DNA of 64,000 bases, taken from contig NZ_JAUCMN010000006.1 of NCBI RefSeq assembly GCF_030363035.1, forward strand, positions 62,001-126,000. The letters are read 5' to 3'. The notes under the pieces were generated by a model, which had not been told where the DNA came from, did not search any database, and saw nothing but the letters and a program-made list of their open reading frames with translations. Shown here in pieces: positions 1 through 7,835 of this stretch. The number at the start of each line of letters is the position of its first letter. Positions within the stretch are counted from its first letter, which is position 1. Position numbers and translations under genes: made by a program. Origin of the DNA: Curtobacterium caseinilyticum. GTDB taxonomy: Bacteria; Actinomycetota; Actinomycetes; Actinomycetales; Microbacteriaceae.

Positions 1-15
1 ACGGGAGGGCTCCGG

Positions 16-210
16 GGTGGGACGTGACGAGGCGGACGGGAGGCACGTGGCCGACCGACCACGCGCCGGGCGTCCGGTGGGTGCGGACGGGAGGCGCGAG
101 GCGGGCTGGTCTCGCGCCTCCCGTCCGACGGTGGGACGCGACGGTCGGGAGGCGCGCGACGGGCTGGCCGTGCGCCTCCCGTCCAGCAGTGGGACGCGAC
201 GGTCGGGAGG
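16..210. repeat. Array of GGACGGGAGGC hairpins downstream of the PAP2 gene
   Basis: This gene-free edge holds several copies of one hairpin unit. The clearest has perfect 17-bp arms at 84-100 and 111-127 with a 10-nt loop. A second, with 9-bp arms, lies at 147-155 and 172-180. A 22-bp direct repeat recurs at 131-152 and 189-210, and a related sequence starts near 17. The array abuts the stop codon of the minus-strand PAP2 gene, so it is well placed to terminate its transcript. No U-tract follows the stems. Confidence 0.8.
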
Positions 211-219
211 TGACGACCG

Positions 220-2028
220 TCAGCCGCTGACGACCGGCAGGTGCACGCCGACCGGCACGGTGCCGGTCGCCCCGGCACCGCCCGCGCCGGCACCCGTGCC
301 GGACCCGGCACCGGCTCCGCCGGTGGACGGCGCGGCCGTCACCGTGATGCCGAGCGGCGACACGAGCACCGAGGCGCCCGAGGCGTCGACCAGGTCGAGC
401 GAGTGCGCTCCCGTCGCGGTGCCCGCGGGGATCGTCACCGGACCGCTGGCGGTGCCGTCGGCGCCGACGGTGAGCGTGCCGACCTCGACCGGGTCTGAGT
501 GCAGCACGACCTGCAGGGTCGCGCCGGCGGGCAGGCCGGTGCCGGCGAGCGCGATCGGGTGACCGGCCTCGACGGAGGTGCCCTCGGGGGCGGTCAGCAC
601 ACCGGAGACGACGCGCGCCGCACCACCGGTGGCGACGACCTTCACCGAGCCGTCCGCGGCGACCGCGACGGTCGCGCTCGTGGCGGCGGCGAGGTCGAGG
701 CGCTCCCACGACCCGTTCGCGGTGCCGGACTGGTCGAGCGGGGAGCCCGACGCGATCTCGGTCTGCGCGAGCACCGCGGTGCGCTGCGCGTCCGTCAGGG
801 TCGGGAAGGTCGTCAGCAGCAGGTTCGACGCACCGGTCGGGACCGACGGGGCGAGGCCGGCGGTACCGGTCTTCGCGAACCCGTAGGTCATGCGCTCGCG
901 GTAGACCTGCACGGCCGAGGCGCGGTCGGTGACCACCTGCGCGGTACCGCCGGGCACCGCCTGGCCGCCGTAGGGGTCGTCCGTGTACGGCTGCTCTGCC
1001 GCGATGCAGTTCGCGAGGGTGTCGCCGCACTTCGCCTCGAGGTACTTCGTCAGCTCGGCACGGGCGGGTTCGAGGACCTCGGTGCGGTACTGCGTGTCCG
1101 ACCAGCGCGCGGCGAGGGCGGCCTCGCCCGCGATGCGGCCACCCATGATGTCGAGCGGGTAGTGCACGCCGAGGACGATGCGGTCGTTGCCGGCCTCGGA
1201 GGTGCGGGCGAGGATCTCCGGCGCGAGCTCGGGCACGAGCGTGGCGAGGGTGATGCCCGCCTGGTACGCCGTCGTCGTGTGACCGGAGGGGTACGAGCCG
1301 CCGGTGCAGATGCCCTTCGTGCCGTACCCGGCGTCGAGCACGACGTCGTTCGGCGAGAACTCGTGCGTCGTGTCGGTGACGGTGGGCACGCGGGTGATCG
1401 TGAGGTTGCCCTTCGCGTCCGCCCAGGCCTTGCCGGTGCGGTTCGCGGCGAGGGACGACGCGTTCACGGTCGCCGGGTCGCAGCTGGCCGTGTCGTCGCC
1501 GACCGGCAGCGTCGCCGCGGTGTCGGTGGGCAGGTACGGCCGCGGGTAGCTGTAGTGGGCCTTGGCGTCGCCGGTGCTGACGAAGGCGCCGCTCGTGCCG
1601 CCTGTCGACTTGATGAGCGCGTCGGTCAGCGGGAGGGCGCCGTCGTGCCGGCCCTCGACGAACAGCGCGCTCAGCGCGTCGCCGAGCCCCTGTGACACCG
1701 TGAAGGACTGGTCGTAGGCGGTGCGGTCGGCGTTGTCGTACTCGGCGTCCTGCAGTGCACGGAACTGCTGGGCCTTCGTGGCGTGCTGGTTGATCCACGA
1801 CGTGAGCTGGTCGTTCGTGGCCAGCGTCGACGGATCCTGCACGGTGCCGTGCAGGTCGTTCACCCCGTTCGACGACCAGTACCGGTCGTAGCCGCTGAGC
1901 AGCGACACGAGGTCGGGCTTGGTGGAGTCACTCGGGTACGTCGCGGCCTGTGCGGCGAGCGGGGAGCCGATCACGAGTGCGGTCGCCACGGTGGCGACGG
2001 TCACTCCGCGGAGGGCGGGTCTGCGCAT
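220..2028 (-). CDS. Secreted PAP2-family (class A type) acid phosphatase
   Basis: The 602-residue product begins with a clear signal peptide (basic MRRPALRG, hydrophobic stretch, AQA cleavage region near residue 28). The phosphatase core carries the three class A/PAP2 motifs: KAHYSYPRP (K-x6-RP), PSGH, and R-x5-H-x3-D in DRIVLGVHYPLD. The family hydrolyses phosphomonoesters or lipid phosphates outside the membrane through a phosphohistidine. After about residue 430 comes a non-catalytic extension, apparently one Ig-like module, ending in a Gly/Ala-rich tail with no sortase motif. It is longer than ordinary class A phosphatases (about 250 residues), so substrate and anchoring are open. Confidence 0.85.
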   Translation of the reverse strand: MRRPALRGVTVATVATALVIGSPLAAQAATYPSDSTKPDLVSLLSGYDRYWSSNGVNDLHGTVQDPSTLATNDQLTSWINQHATKAQQFRALQDAEYDNADRTAYDQSFTVSQGLGDALSALFVEGRHDGALPLTDALIKSTGGTSGAFVSTGDAKAHYSYPRPYLPTDTAATLPVGDDTASCDPATVNASSLAANRTGKAWADAKGNLTITRVPTVTDTTHEFSPNDVVLDAGYGTKGICTGGSYPSGHTTTAYQAGITLATLVPELAPEILARTSEAGNDRIVLGVHYPLDIMGGRIAGEAALAARWSDTQYRTEVLEPARAELTKYLEAKCGDTLANCIAAEQPYTDDPYGGQAVPGGTAQVVTDRASAVQVYRERMTYGFAKTGTAGLAPSVPTGASNLLLTTFPTLTDAQRTAVLAQTEIASGSPLDQSGTANGSWERLDLAAATSATVAVAADGSVKVVATGGAARVVSGVLTAPEGTSVEAGHPIALAGTGLPAGATLQVVLHSDPVEVGTLTVGADGTASGPVTIPAGTATGAHSLDLVDASGASVLVSPLGITVTAAPSTGGAGAGSGTGAGAGGAGATGTVPVGVHLPVVSG

Positions 2029-2177
2029 GTGTGGTGGTCGCCCGGTGGGCGACGCCCCTTCCTGTAGTTCCGGTGTGGAAACAGGGCGAACCTAGGGACG
2101 GGTGGTTGCCGGACGGCGAACGGTCCCCCACGCGGGGGTGAACCGGACCGCAGGCTGTGGGCATTCGCAGCGCGCGG

Positions 2178-2242
2178 GCATGCCCCCGGAGCGGGGCTTC
2201 CGCAGCGCGCGCGCATGCCCCCGGAGCGGGGCTTCCGCAGCG
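2178..2242. repeat. Tandem 30-bp direct repeat with GC hairpins
   Basis: A 30-bp sequence occurs perfectly twice, at 2178-2207 and 2213-2242. Each copy contains a short stem GCCCC-N6-GGGGC. The pair lies between two minus-strand genes, upstream of the PAP2 gene and just past the 3' end of the CPBP protease gene, so it could end the protease transcript. A further small stem, CCCCCACGCGGGGG, lies near 2125. Confidence 0.7.
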
Positions 2243-2265
2243 TGGTCGGCGGATGTCGCGGTCGG

Positions 2266-3171
2266 TCAGACGGCGGACGGGAGGCGCGGCTCGCCTGCCT
2301 GCACCGCGAGCGCCTCCATGGACGGCACCGTCCGCCACCGGCGCCCGAGGCGACGGGCGCGGTCGTCCCGCCAGGCGACCACGCCGCCGGCGACGATGCC
2401 GAGGGCGAGCACCGCGAAGGCGAACAGCCCGATGAGCCCCGCGGGCACCATCCGCGACAGGTCGCCCGTACCGACGGTCGCCGTCACCGCGATCGACCCG
2501 AAGTCCCAGAACGCGTGGAGCAGCACCGGCGCGAGCAGGTTCCCGGTCAGGCGGCGAGCCAGGTACAGCGTCGACCCGAACGACGCCGCGAACACGACCT
2601 GCACGACGGTGACGCCGACCCCCGCCCCGGCCAGCACGTTGAGGAAGTGCAGCAGCCCGAACAGCACGCACGACGCGATCCACACGCCGAACTCGGGCAG
2701 GCGGCGGCGGAGCCCGACGACCAGCACCCCGCGGGTGAGCAGCTCCTCGAACACCCCGACGAAGAGCACCCCGACCGCGAGCAGCACGAAGTACTGCACC
2801 GGTTGCGCGCCCCAGTCGACGAGCGGCAGTCGGGCCAGGCAGACCGCGGCGATCAGGGCCGGTGCGGTGAGCGTCCAGCGCAGGGTCGCCCGGCGCCGGT
2901 CCACGGTCGCGATCGGCCACCAGCCCAGGGCGGTGACGTAGGCGCAGAGCACGAGCACCGCGATGCCCTCGGGCAGCACGAGCGCCCCGACGACGCTCTC
3001 GACCGTCTGCCCGAGCGTGCTGTAGTCGTCGCTCGGCCGCGAGCGCCAGGCACTAACGGCGGCGAAGGCGACGAGCGGCAGCAGGCCGAGCACGATCGAC
3101 GGGGGCACCGGCCAGCGGCGGCGCCGGACGGGTGCCGTCGTGGTCGCCCGTCGTCCGTACCATTGACGCAT
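2266..3171 (-). CDS. CPBP-family intramembrane glutamic endopeptidase
   Basis: About 301 residues with several hydrophobic helices and the CPBP (Abi/Rce1) signature: FEELLTRG (EE-x3-R) followed by conserved His residues in LLHFLN and LLHAFW. Family members are membrane proteases involved in protein maturation or bacteriocin self-immunity; the substrate here is unknown. An upstream ATG (3195) would put the start inside the divergent dtxR-like gene, so I prefer the ATG at 3171 (MRQWYGRR). That start still overlaps the divergent start codon by 2 nt, so both starts are somewhat uncertain. Confidence 0.8.
   Translation of the reverse strand: MRQWYGRRATTTAPVRRRRWPVPPSIVLGLLPLVAFAAVSAWRSRPSDDYSTLGQTVESVVGALVLPEGIAVLVLCAYVTALGWWPIATVDRRRATLRWTLTAPALIAAVCLARLPLVDWGAQPVQYFVLLAVGVLFVGVFEELLTRGVLVVGLRRRLPEFGVWIASCVLFGLLHFLNVLAGAGVGVTVVQVVFAASFGSTLYLARRLTGNLLAPVLLHAFWDFGSIAVTATVGTGDLSRMVPAGLIGLFAFAVLALGIVAGGVVAWRDDRARRLGRRWRTVPSMEALAVQAGEPRLPSAV
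3158..3163 (+). promoter_or_regulatory. -10 hexamer TACCAT of a leaderless promoter
   Basis: TACCAT ends 6 nt before the ATG at 3170, so transcription would start at or next to the A of the start codon. No Shine-Dalgarno sequence precedes this ATG. Assignment is by sequence resemblance only. Confidence 0.5.
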
Positions 3172-3859
3172 GCGCCTGCCCTCCCTCTCCACCATGGCAG
3201 AGGACTACGTGAAGCTCGTGTGGAAGTCGACCGAGCGCGGCGGCGAGGGGCTCGCGACGCGGGACATCGCCGCTGCCCTGGGGGTCTCGGCGTCGACGGT
3301 GTCGGGGAACCTGCGGAAGCTCGACCGCGACGGGCTCATCGAGCACACGCCGTACTACGGGGTGGTGCTCACGCCGCTCGGACAGCAGGTCGCGGTGGCC
3401 ATGGTCCGTCGGCACCGGCTGATCGAGACGTTCCTGGTGCAGCGCCTCGGGTACTCGTGGGACGAGGTCCACACCGAGGCCGAGGCGCTCGAGCACGCCG
3501 TCTCGGAGACGTTCCTCGACCGGGTCGACGCCGACCTCGGGCACCCCACGCACGACCCGCACGGCGACCCGATCCCCGCGGCCGACGGCACGGTGCCCGC
3601 GTCGCCGGGGACACTGCTCGGATCGATCGAACCCGGTGCCTGCGGCGTGGTCGACCGGGTGTCCGACGACGACCCGGCGCTGCTGCGCTACTTCGACGAG
3701 CTCGGGGTGGGACTGGGCACGCACCTGCGCGTGGAGCGCGTCCGCGACTACGCCGGGGTGATCGCCGTCGCCCGTCGGGACACCACCGGTGCGGAGTCCC
3801 TCGTCGACCTGCCCGCCGCCGCGGCCTCGGCGATCTGGCTCGCCCCCGACGACGACTGA
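3170..3859 (+). CDS. DtxR/MntR-family metal-dependent transcriptional regulator
   Basis: 229 residues. An N-terminal winged helix (roughly 8-70) includes EDYVKLVW, typical of the family, and a recognition region around GVSASTVSGNLRKL. A metal-binding dimerisation region follows (roughly 75-135, with ERH-like RRHRLIE and EAEALEHAVS). A C-terminal SH3/FeoA-like domain occupies about 145-229. Such proteins repress metal uptake or activate efflux when loaded with Fe2+ or Mn2+. The convergent neighbour is a cation exchanger, a plausible but unproven target. An internal ATG at 3194 (MAEDYV) is an alternative start. Confidence 0.85.
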   Translation: MRLPSLSTMAEDYVKLVWKSTERGGEGLATRDIAAALGVSASTVSGNLRKLDRDGLIEHTPYYGVVLTPLGQQVAVAMVRRHRLIETFLVQRLGYSWDEVHTEAEALEHAVSETFLDRVDADLGHPTHDPHGDPIPAADGTVPASPGTLLGSIEPGACGVVDRVSDDDPALLRYFDELGVGLGTHLRVERVRDYAGVIAVARRDTTGAESLVDLPAAAASAIWLAPDDD

Positions 3860-3920
3860 CGCGGGCGGCTGCTGCCCCCGCGGCCCCGGCGGCTCGCGGC
3901 CGCGGCGTCCCCACCGCGCC

Positions 3921-4018
3921 CGTGCTCACGCCCTCGTGCTCACGCCCTCGTGCCCACCCCCTCGTGCCCACGCCCTCGTGCTCACGCCCTCGTGCTCACA
4001 CCCCCGTCCTCACGCCCT
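3921..4018. repeat. Seven tandem copies of a 14-bp unit
   Basis: The unit CGTGCTCACGCCCT repeats head to tail seven times with no spacers. Copies 1, 2 and 5 are identical and the others differ by one to three bases. The array lies in the convergent gap after the dtxR-like gene, immediately left of the 88-bp element at 4025. A 14-bp unit is not a multiple of three and no ORF uses it sensibly, so it is a non-coding minisatellite, probably variable in length between strains. Confidence 0.9.
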
Positions 4019-4024
4019 CGTCGA

Positions 4025-4112
4025 GGTTCCACGACTCGCCGTGTGCGTGTCGTCCGAGTTCCACGTGGTACCCGTCGTGACGCCGAGGATGCAGGATTCT
4101 GGAACCTCGACG
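4025..4112. repeat. 88-bp spaced element, copy A
   Basis: Three boxes, GGTTCCACGA (4025), GTTCCACG (4058) and GGAACCTCGACG (4101), lie 33 and 43 nt apart, start to start. Exactly the same boxes and spacings recur at 21014-21101, with little similarity between boxes. The outer sequences TCGAGGTTCC (4021-4030) and GGAACCTCGA (4101-4110) are perfect inverted repeats. It sits between convergent genes. Confidence 0.75.
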
Positions 4113-4143
4113 CACCCCACCGGGCGCGCCGACATCCCGCTCG

Positions 4144-5421
4144 TCAGACGGTCTGCCGTCGGAACGGCGCCCGCAGCGTCGGCAGGACGTCCCTCCGGTT
4201 GACCCACAGCACCACGACCGCGGCGACGAGGTGCACCACGCTCAGCACCCACCGCCCGCTCGTGTCCGTCACGACGAACTGCACCGCGAACAGCGCCACG
4301 AGCGCGATCGCCGACCACCGGTGGAAGCGCAGCGCGATGATGATCGCCACGCCCAGCACGGTCTGCGACGCGGTGAGCACGAACTCCTCGACCTGCCGAG
4401 CGTCGAGCGGCAGGCCGCCCGAGGTCCCGCCGCCGAGCACGTGCGCGATCGGCAGCGACCCCACGAGCAGCGACCACTGGTTGACCTTCGACGCGATCAG
4501 CGTGCCGATCGCCGCGCCGCCCATGCCCCGCAGCGCGAAGAGCGCGGCGACGATGAACTCGGGCGCCTCGGTCGCGAGCGGCGCCAGCCACTGCACCAGG
4601 AAGTAGCTGTCGATGCCGAGGGCGCTGCCCGAGGCGACCAGGGCGTCCGCGAAGGGCTCCGCCGACGACAGGATCACCGCGGCGGCGACGACGAACAGCG
4701 CGACGATCGTCCACCGGCGCGCACGCTGCGGCATCGCGGCGATGGTGCCCGCCATGCCGACCATCTCCTCCTCGTCGCCGTCGTCCGGCACCTGCGACGC
4801 ACGCCACAGGTACGCCACGAACGCGGCGAGCAGCACGAACCCGAACCACACCGGGATCGAGCCCATCAGCGGGATGAGGAACGCGACGACCGCGAGCAGC
4901 GCCAGGAAGCCGATGTCCAGCCGCGAGGACGGCTCGAGCTGCAGCACCTTCGTCGCGGACGCCGGCAGGGCCCCGGCGCGGACGTACCGGCGGGCGACGA
5001 GCAGCGAGATCACCACGACGAGCGGCCAGCCGAAGCCGAGCAGGAGCCGGTTCGACCCGGTCATGTTCGCGGCGGCGAACTGCTCGTAGGCGGGGTCGTA
5101 CCCGGAACGGAACGCGTAGTACAGGTCGACCGCGTACTCCGGCAGCACCGCGATGAGCGCGAGGATCGCGATCGCGAGCGCACCGCTGATGTCCTTCTGC
5201 GCGGCCTCGGCGGCCCAGGCGAGCAGGAACGAGGCGGCGACGACGGCACCGCCGAACACGAGCAGGTCCACGACGGGGTCCGGGGCGAAGCCGCCGATGC
5301 GGAAGACCACGGCGGGCAGCGCGAGCACGACGCAGAGCGCGATGCGTCCCCAGGCGCTGCGGCCCATGCGGGCGGTCGGTGCGTCGGCGTCGAGGGCGCG
5401 GACGGGTGAGGTGTCGATCAC
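4144..5421 (-). CDS. Sodium/calcium exchanger-type (CaCA) membrane antiporter
   Basis: About 425 residues with ten or more hydrophobic helices and two related alpha-repeat motifs. The first contains LPEYAVDLYYAF and NMTGSN; the second contains EAPEFIVAALFAL and ASKVNQ. These acidic and Asn residues line the ion pathway in the cation/Ca2+ antiporter superfamily, which exchanges divalent cations for Na+ or H+. The start is taken as GTG at 5421 (VIDTSPVR), preceded by AAGGGA at 7 nt; an upstream start at 5448 lacks support. The gene converges on the DtxR-type regulator, hinting at a metal link. Confidence 0.8.
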   Translation of the reverse strand: MIDTSPVRALDADAPTARMGRSAWGRIALCVVLALPAVVFRIGGFAPDPVVDLLVFGGAVVAASFLLAWAAEAAQKDISGALAIAILALIAVLPEYAVDLYYAFRSGYDPAYEQFAAANMTGSNRLLLGFGWPLVVVISLLVARRYVRAGALPASATKVLQLEPSSRLDIGFLALLAVVAFLIPLMGSIPVWFGFVLLAAFVAYLWRASQVPDDGDEEEMVGMAGTIAAMPQRARRWTIVALFVVAAAVILSSAEPFADALVASGSALGIDSYFLVQWLAPLATEAPEFIVAALFALRGMGGAAIGTLIASKVNQWSLLVGSLPIAHVLGGGTSGGLPLDARQVEEFVLTASQTVLGVAIIIALRFHRWSAIALVALFAVQFVVTDTSGRWVLSVVHLVAAVVVLWVNRRDVLPTLRAPFRRQTV

Positions 5422-5748
5422 GGGGTGGTCCCTTGGTCGGGGCCGCACCGGAAGACGCGGGGTGGGGGTGCGCTTCGGCCACGGCAGGACGGCCGAAGGT
5501 CTCGCTCGCCCGACGGGTGGGACCGTGCGGGTGGTGCACCGGGCCGATCGTCGTGATGGCCAGTGTGTCGATGCACGCGCTGGGAGCTACTCCCCTTCGT
5601 CACCCAGCTTGGCGCGCTCCGATCGGCGCACGCAAGCCGATCGGCTCTCTTCGTCGGCCCGAATCCGGGTCTTCCGCAGCCCGCCCCGGAGCCACGCGGA
5701 CCGACAGCGTGCGCCTCGCGGGCCCCGCCTGACGTGCCGCCCGCTTCC

Positions 5749-5801
5749 GTGGAGCAGAAGACGTCGAGTCGGGAGTGCGTACCCGACGTCTTCTGCTCCA
5801 C
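5749..5801. repeat. Perfect 18-bp inverted repeat, 17-nt spacer
   Basis: The arms at 5749-5766 and 5784-5801 are perfect reverse complements built around GCAGAAGACGTCG. The sequence is less GC-rich than its surroundings. It lies in the roughly 550-bp gap (5449-6002) between two minus-strand genes, well away from either start. Inferred roles are a terminator-like hairpin or a protein-binding palindrome. Confidence 0.8.
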
Positions 5802-5945
5802 CACCGGGAGGGCGGGCGTGGGAGAACAGCGCGTGGGAGGGCGCAGGGCGGGGTGCGGGAGGGCGGGCGACGCGAGGACGGGGTGCGGGAGGGCGGGGTG
5901 CGGGATGGCGGGCGACGCGAGGGCGGGCACGACCCACGGCGACCG
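5802..5945. repeat. G-rich degenerate tandem repeat
   Basis: The plus strand carries many closely spaced runs of three or more G in a loose repeat of GGGTGCGGGAGGGCGGG and GGCGACGCGAGG. The pattern suits G-quadruplex folding on the plus strand. No credible ORF covers it. Confidence 0.6.
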
Positions 5946-5950
5946 TGCGA

Positions 5951-5994
5951 CGGACGGGAGGCGCTGGGCGGCCCCGCACCGCGCCTCCCGTCCG
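5951..5994. terminator. GGACGGGAGGC-family hairpin
   Basis: Perfect 14-bp arms (CGGACGGGAGGCGC and its complement) flank a 16-nt loop. It stands 8 nt beyond the stop codon of the minus-strand HEAT-repeat gene, so it is placed as that gene's terminator. The stem matches the hairpins at 84, 17947 and elsewhere. Confidence 0.75.
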
Positions 5995-6002
5995 CCGGGT
6001 GG

Positions 6003-6647
6003 TCAGCCGGACGCGCGCCGGCTGCGTCCCAGCGCCACCTCGCGTCGAGCGCGCGCCAGCGCGAGCGCCGAACCGGCGTCCGGGTCGGCGAACAGGCGCT
6101 CGGTCTCGGCGACGTGCTCGCGGACGGCATCGCCGCGTCGGGCCGACGCGTCTGCCAGGACCGGAGCGACCACGTCCTCGCCGAGCGTCACGAGTGCCCG
6201 GCTCAGCGCCAGACGCGTCTCGCGGTCACCCTGCCCGAGCTCACGGGACAGGCGTCGGGCCAGCGCAGCGCGCTCGTCGTCCGGGGCGAGCAGGACCGCT
6301 GCGCGCCAGGCGGTCCGGCGGACGCCGGGGTCGTCGTCGCCGAGCCGCTCAGCGACCTCGGGGAACACGGACCCGTCGCGGATCTTCGAGAGCGTGTGGA
6401 GTGCCTGCGAGCGGGCCTGTGCCTCGGGGCGCTGCAGCTCCGTGACCAGGCGGGGGACGACGACCTCGGCGGGCAGTCGGACGAGCGACCACGTCAGCGC
6501 CTCGCGCACCTGCAGGTCCGGTTCCACGGCGCACCGCTCGACGAGCACCTCGAGGTCGTCCGGCCGTGCCTCGGTGCCGGCGGCCATCACGGCACGGAGT
6601 CGGGCGGACGAACGGGGATCGCTGAGGGCGTCGGCGAGGGTGGTCAT
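6003..6647 (-). CDS. HEAT-repeat protein
   Basis: 214 residues, mostly amphipathic helix pairs with HEAT/PBS-lyase-type repeats, for example VREALTWSLVRL, ARSQALHTLSKI, VRRTAWRAAVLL and TRLALSRALVTL, spaced about 31-35 residues. Such solenoids usually act as protein-binding scaffolds; no catalytic motif is visible. The longer reading frame upstream runs antisense through the aldo/keto reductase gene and is rejected; the start is ATG at 6647 (MTTLADAL). It is divergent from the reductase gene, with 108 bp between starts. Confidence 0.75.
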   Translation of the reverse strand: MTTLADALSDPRSSARLRAVMAAGTEARPDDLEVLVERCAVEPDLQVREALTWSLVRLPAEVVVPRLVTELQRPEAQARSQALHTLSKIRDGSVFPEVAERLGDDDPGVRRTAWRAAVLLAPDDERAALARRLSRELGQGDRETRLALSRALVTLGEDVVAPVLADASARRGDAVREHVAETERLFADPDAGSALALARARREVALGRSRRASG

Positions 6648-6755
6648 CCCCTCATGCAACACCGTGTGCCCGCTGGTCCCGTGGACGGGGGCGAGGCATA
6701 GCGTGGAGCGGCCGTGGCCGACGGCCCGGCACCTCACGACAAGGAAGGACCCCGC

Positions 6756-7709
6756 ATGCCCCGCATCGGAACCAGTGACCTGCACGTGTTCCCCCTCGCC
6801 CTCGGCGGCAACGTCTTCGGCTGGACCGCCGACGAGCAGACCTCGCACCGGGTGCTCGACGCCTACACGGGTGCCGGCGGCGACTTCGTCGACACCGCGG
6901 ACGTCTACTCGGCGTGGGCTCCTGGCAACGAGGGCGGCGAGTCCGAGCGGGTGATCGGCTCGTGGCTGCGTGCGTCGGGCAAGCGTGACGACGTCGTGGT
7001 CGCGACGAAGGTCTCGCAGCACCCGCAGTACAGCGGGCTGTCCGCCGAGAACGTCGCCGCGGCAGCCCGAGCCAGCCTCGAACGGCTCGGCACCGACCAC
7101 ATCGACCTGTACTACGCGCACTTCGACGACCAGGACACCCCGCTCGAGGAGACCGTCCGCGCGTTCGACCAGCTCGTGCAGGAGGGGCTCGTCCGGTACA
7201 CGGCGATCTCGAACTACTCGCGCCCGCGGGCCGAGGAGTGGATCCGGATCGCGAAGGAGCACGGTCTGGCGCTGCCGGTCGCGATCCAGCCGCACTACAA
7301 CCTCGTGACCCGCGAGCCGTACGAGTCGGACATCGCGCCGCTCGCCGCCGCGGAGGGCCTCGGCGTCGTGCCGTACTTCGCCCTGGCCGCCGGGTTCCTG
7401 ACCGGCAAGTACCGCACCAAGGAGGACTTCGCCGGCAAGGACCGCGAGGGCCAGGTCTCCGGCTACTTCTCGGACGAGGGCCTCGCCGTGGTGGGAGCGC
7501 TGGACGAGATCGCTTCGGGCCACGGCGTCGAGATCGCCTCGGTCGCGCTGGCGTGGCTGCAGGCCCGTCCGGACGTCGTCGCGCCGATCGCCAGCGCGCG
7601 GAACACCGATCAGCTGCCGGCGCTCCTGGCGTCCGCTGACCTCGAGCTCAGCGCCGAGGAGCTCCGCACGCTCGACGAGGCGTCCGCGAAGGTCCCGGCC
7701 GCGTCCTGA
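6756..7709 (+). CDS. Aldo/keto reductase
   Basis: 317 residues, a TIM-barrel NAD(P)H-dependent oxidoreductase of the AKR superfamily. The tetrad is visible: Asp in FVDTADVY, Tyr in the same segment, Lys in VVATKV, and His in YYAHFDD. The C-terminal cofactor region ends in RPDVVAPIASARNTDQL. The start ATG is preceded by AAGGAAGGAC; a more upstream ATG (6714) has no ribosome site. The family reduces aldehydes, ketones and sugars; the substrate cannot be read from sequence. Confidence 0.88.
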   Translation: MPRIGTSDLHVFPLALGGNVFGWTADEQTSHRVLDAYTGAGGDFVDTADVYSAWAPGNEGGESERVIGSWLRASGKRDDVVVATKVSQHPQYSGLSAENVAAAARASLERLGTDHIDLYYAHFDDQDTPLEETVRAFDQLVQEGLVRYTAISNYSRPRAEEWIRIAKEHGLALPVAIQPHYNLVTREPYESDIAPLAAAEGLGVVPYFALAAGFLTGKYRTKEDFAGKDREGQVSGYFSDEGLAVVGALDEIASGHGVEIASVALAWLQARPDVVAPIASARNTDQLPALLASADLELSAEELRTLDEASAKVPAAS

Positions 7710-7738
7710 CCCGGGCGGCCACGCGATGTGGTGATCCC

Positions 7739-7798
7739 GCCCGCCGCTCTGCGGGCCGCACGATCGGCGGTTCCTCGCAGCGGAACCTCGCTGCGGGG
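7739..7798. terminator. Two hairpins between convergent genes
   Basis: The first stem is GCCCGC/GCGGGC (7739-7756). The second has 10-bp arms at 7773-7782 and 7789-7798 and contains GGAACCTCG, a box shared with the 88-bp elements. They lie between the reductase gene (plus) and the septum-type gene (minus) and could terminate both. Confidence 0.55.
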
Positions 7799-7835
7799 AC
7801 CGTCGAAGGTGCGTGGTGCGCGGCCGACGAGCCCG

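Noticed and set aside
3921-4018. Possible CRISPR array
   Set aside because: The copies are only 14 bp, directly adjoining with no spacers, and no cas genes are present.
2215-4080. 621-codon plus-strand frame
   Set aside because: Antisense to the CPBP gene, then out of frame with the DtxR-type gene, and ends inside the 14-bp repeat array.
4112-5500. Manganese or other riboswitch near the exchanger gene
   Set aside because: I looked for conserved aptamer-like stems upstream of the exchanger and found none; the GTG is only about 30 nt from upstream sequence that shows no such fold.
6648-7523. N-terminal extension of the HEAT-repeat protein
   Set aside because: The extra ~290 codons are antisense to the aldo/keto reductase gene with its intact catalytic tetrad.
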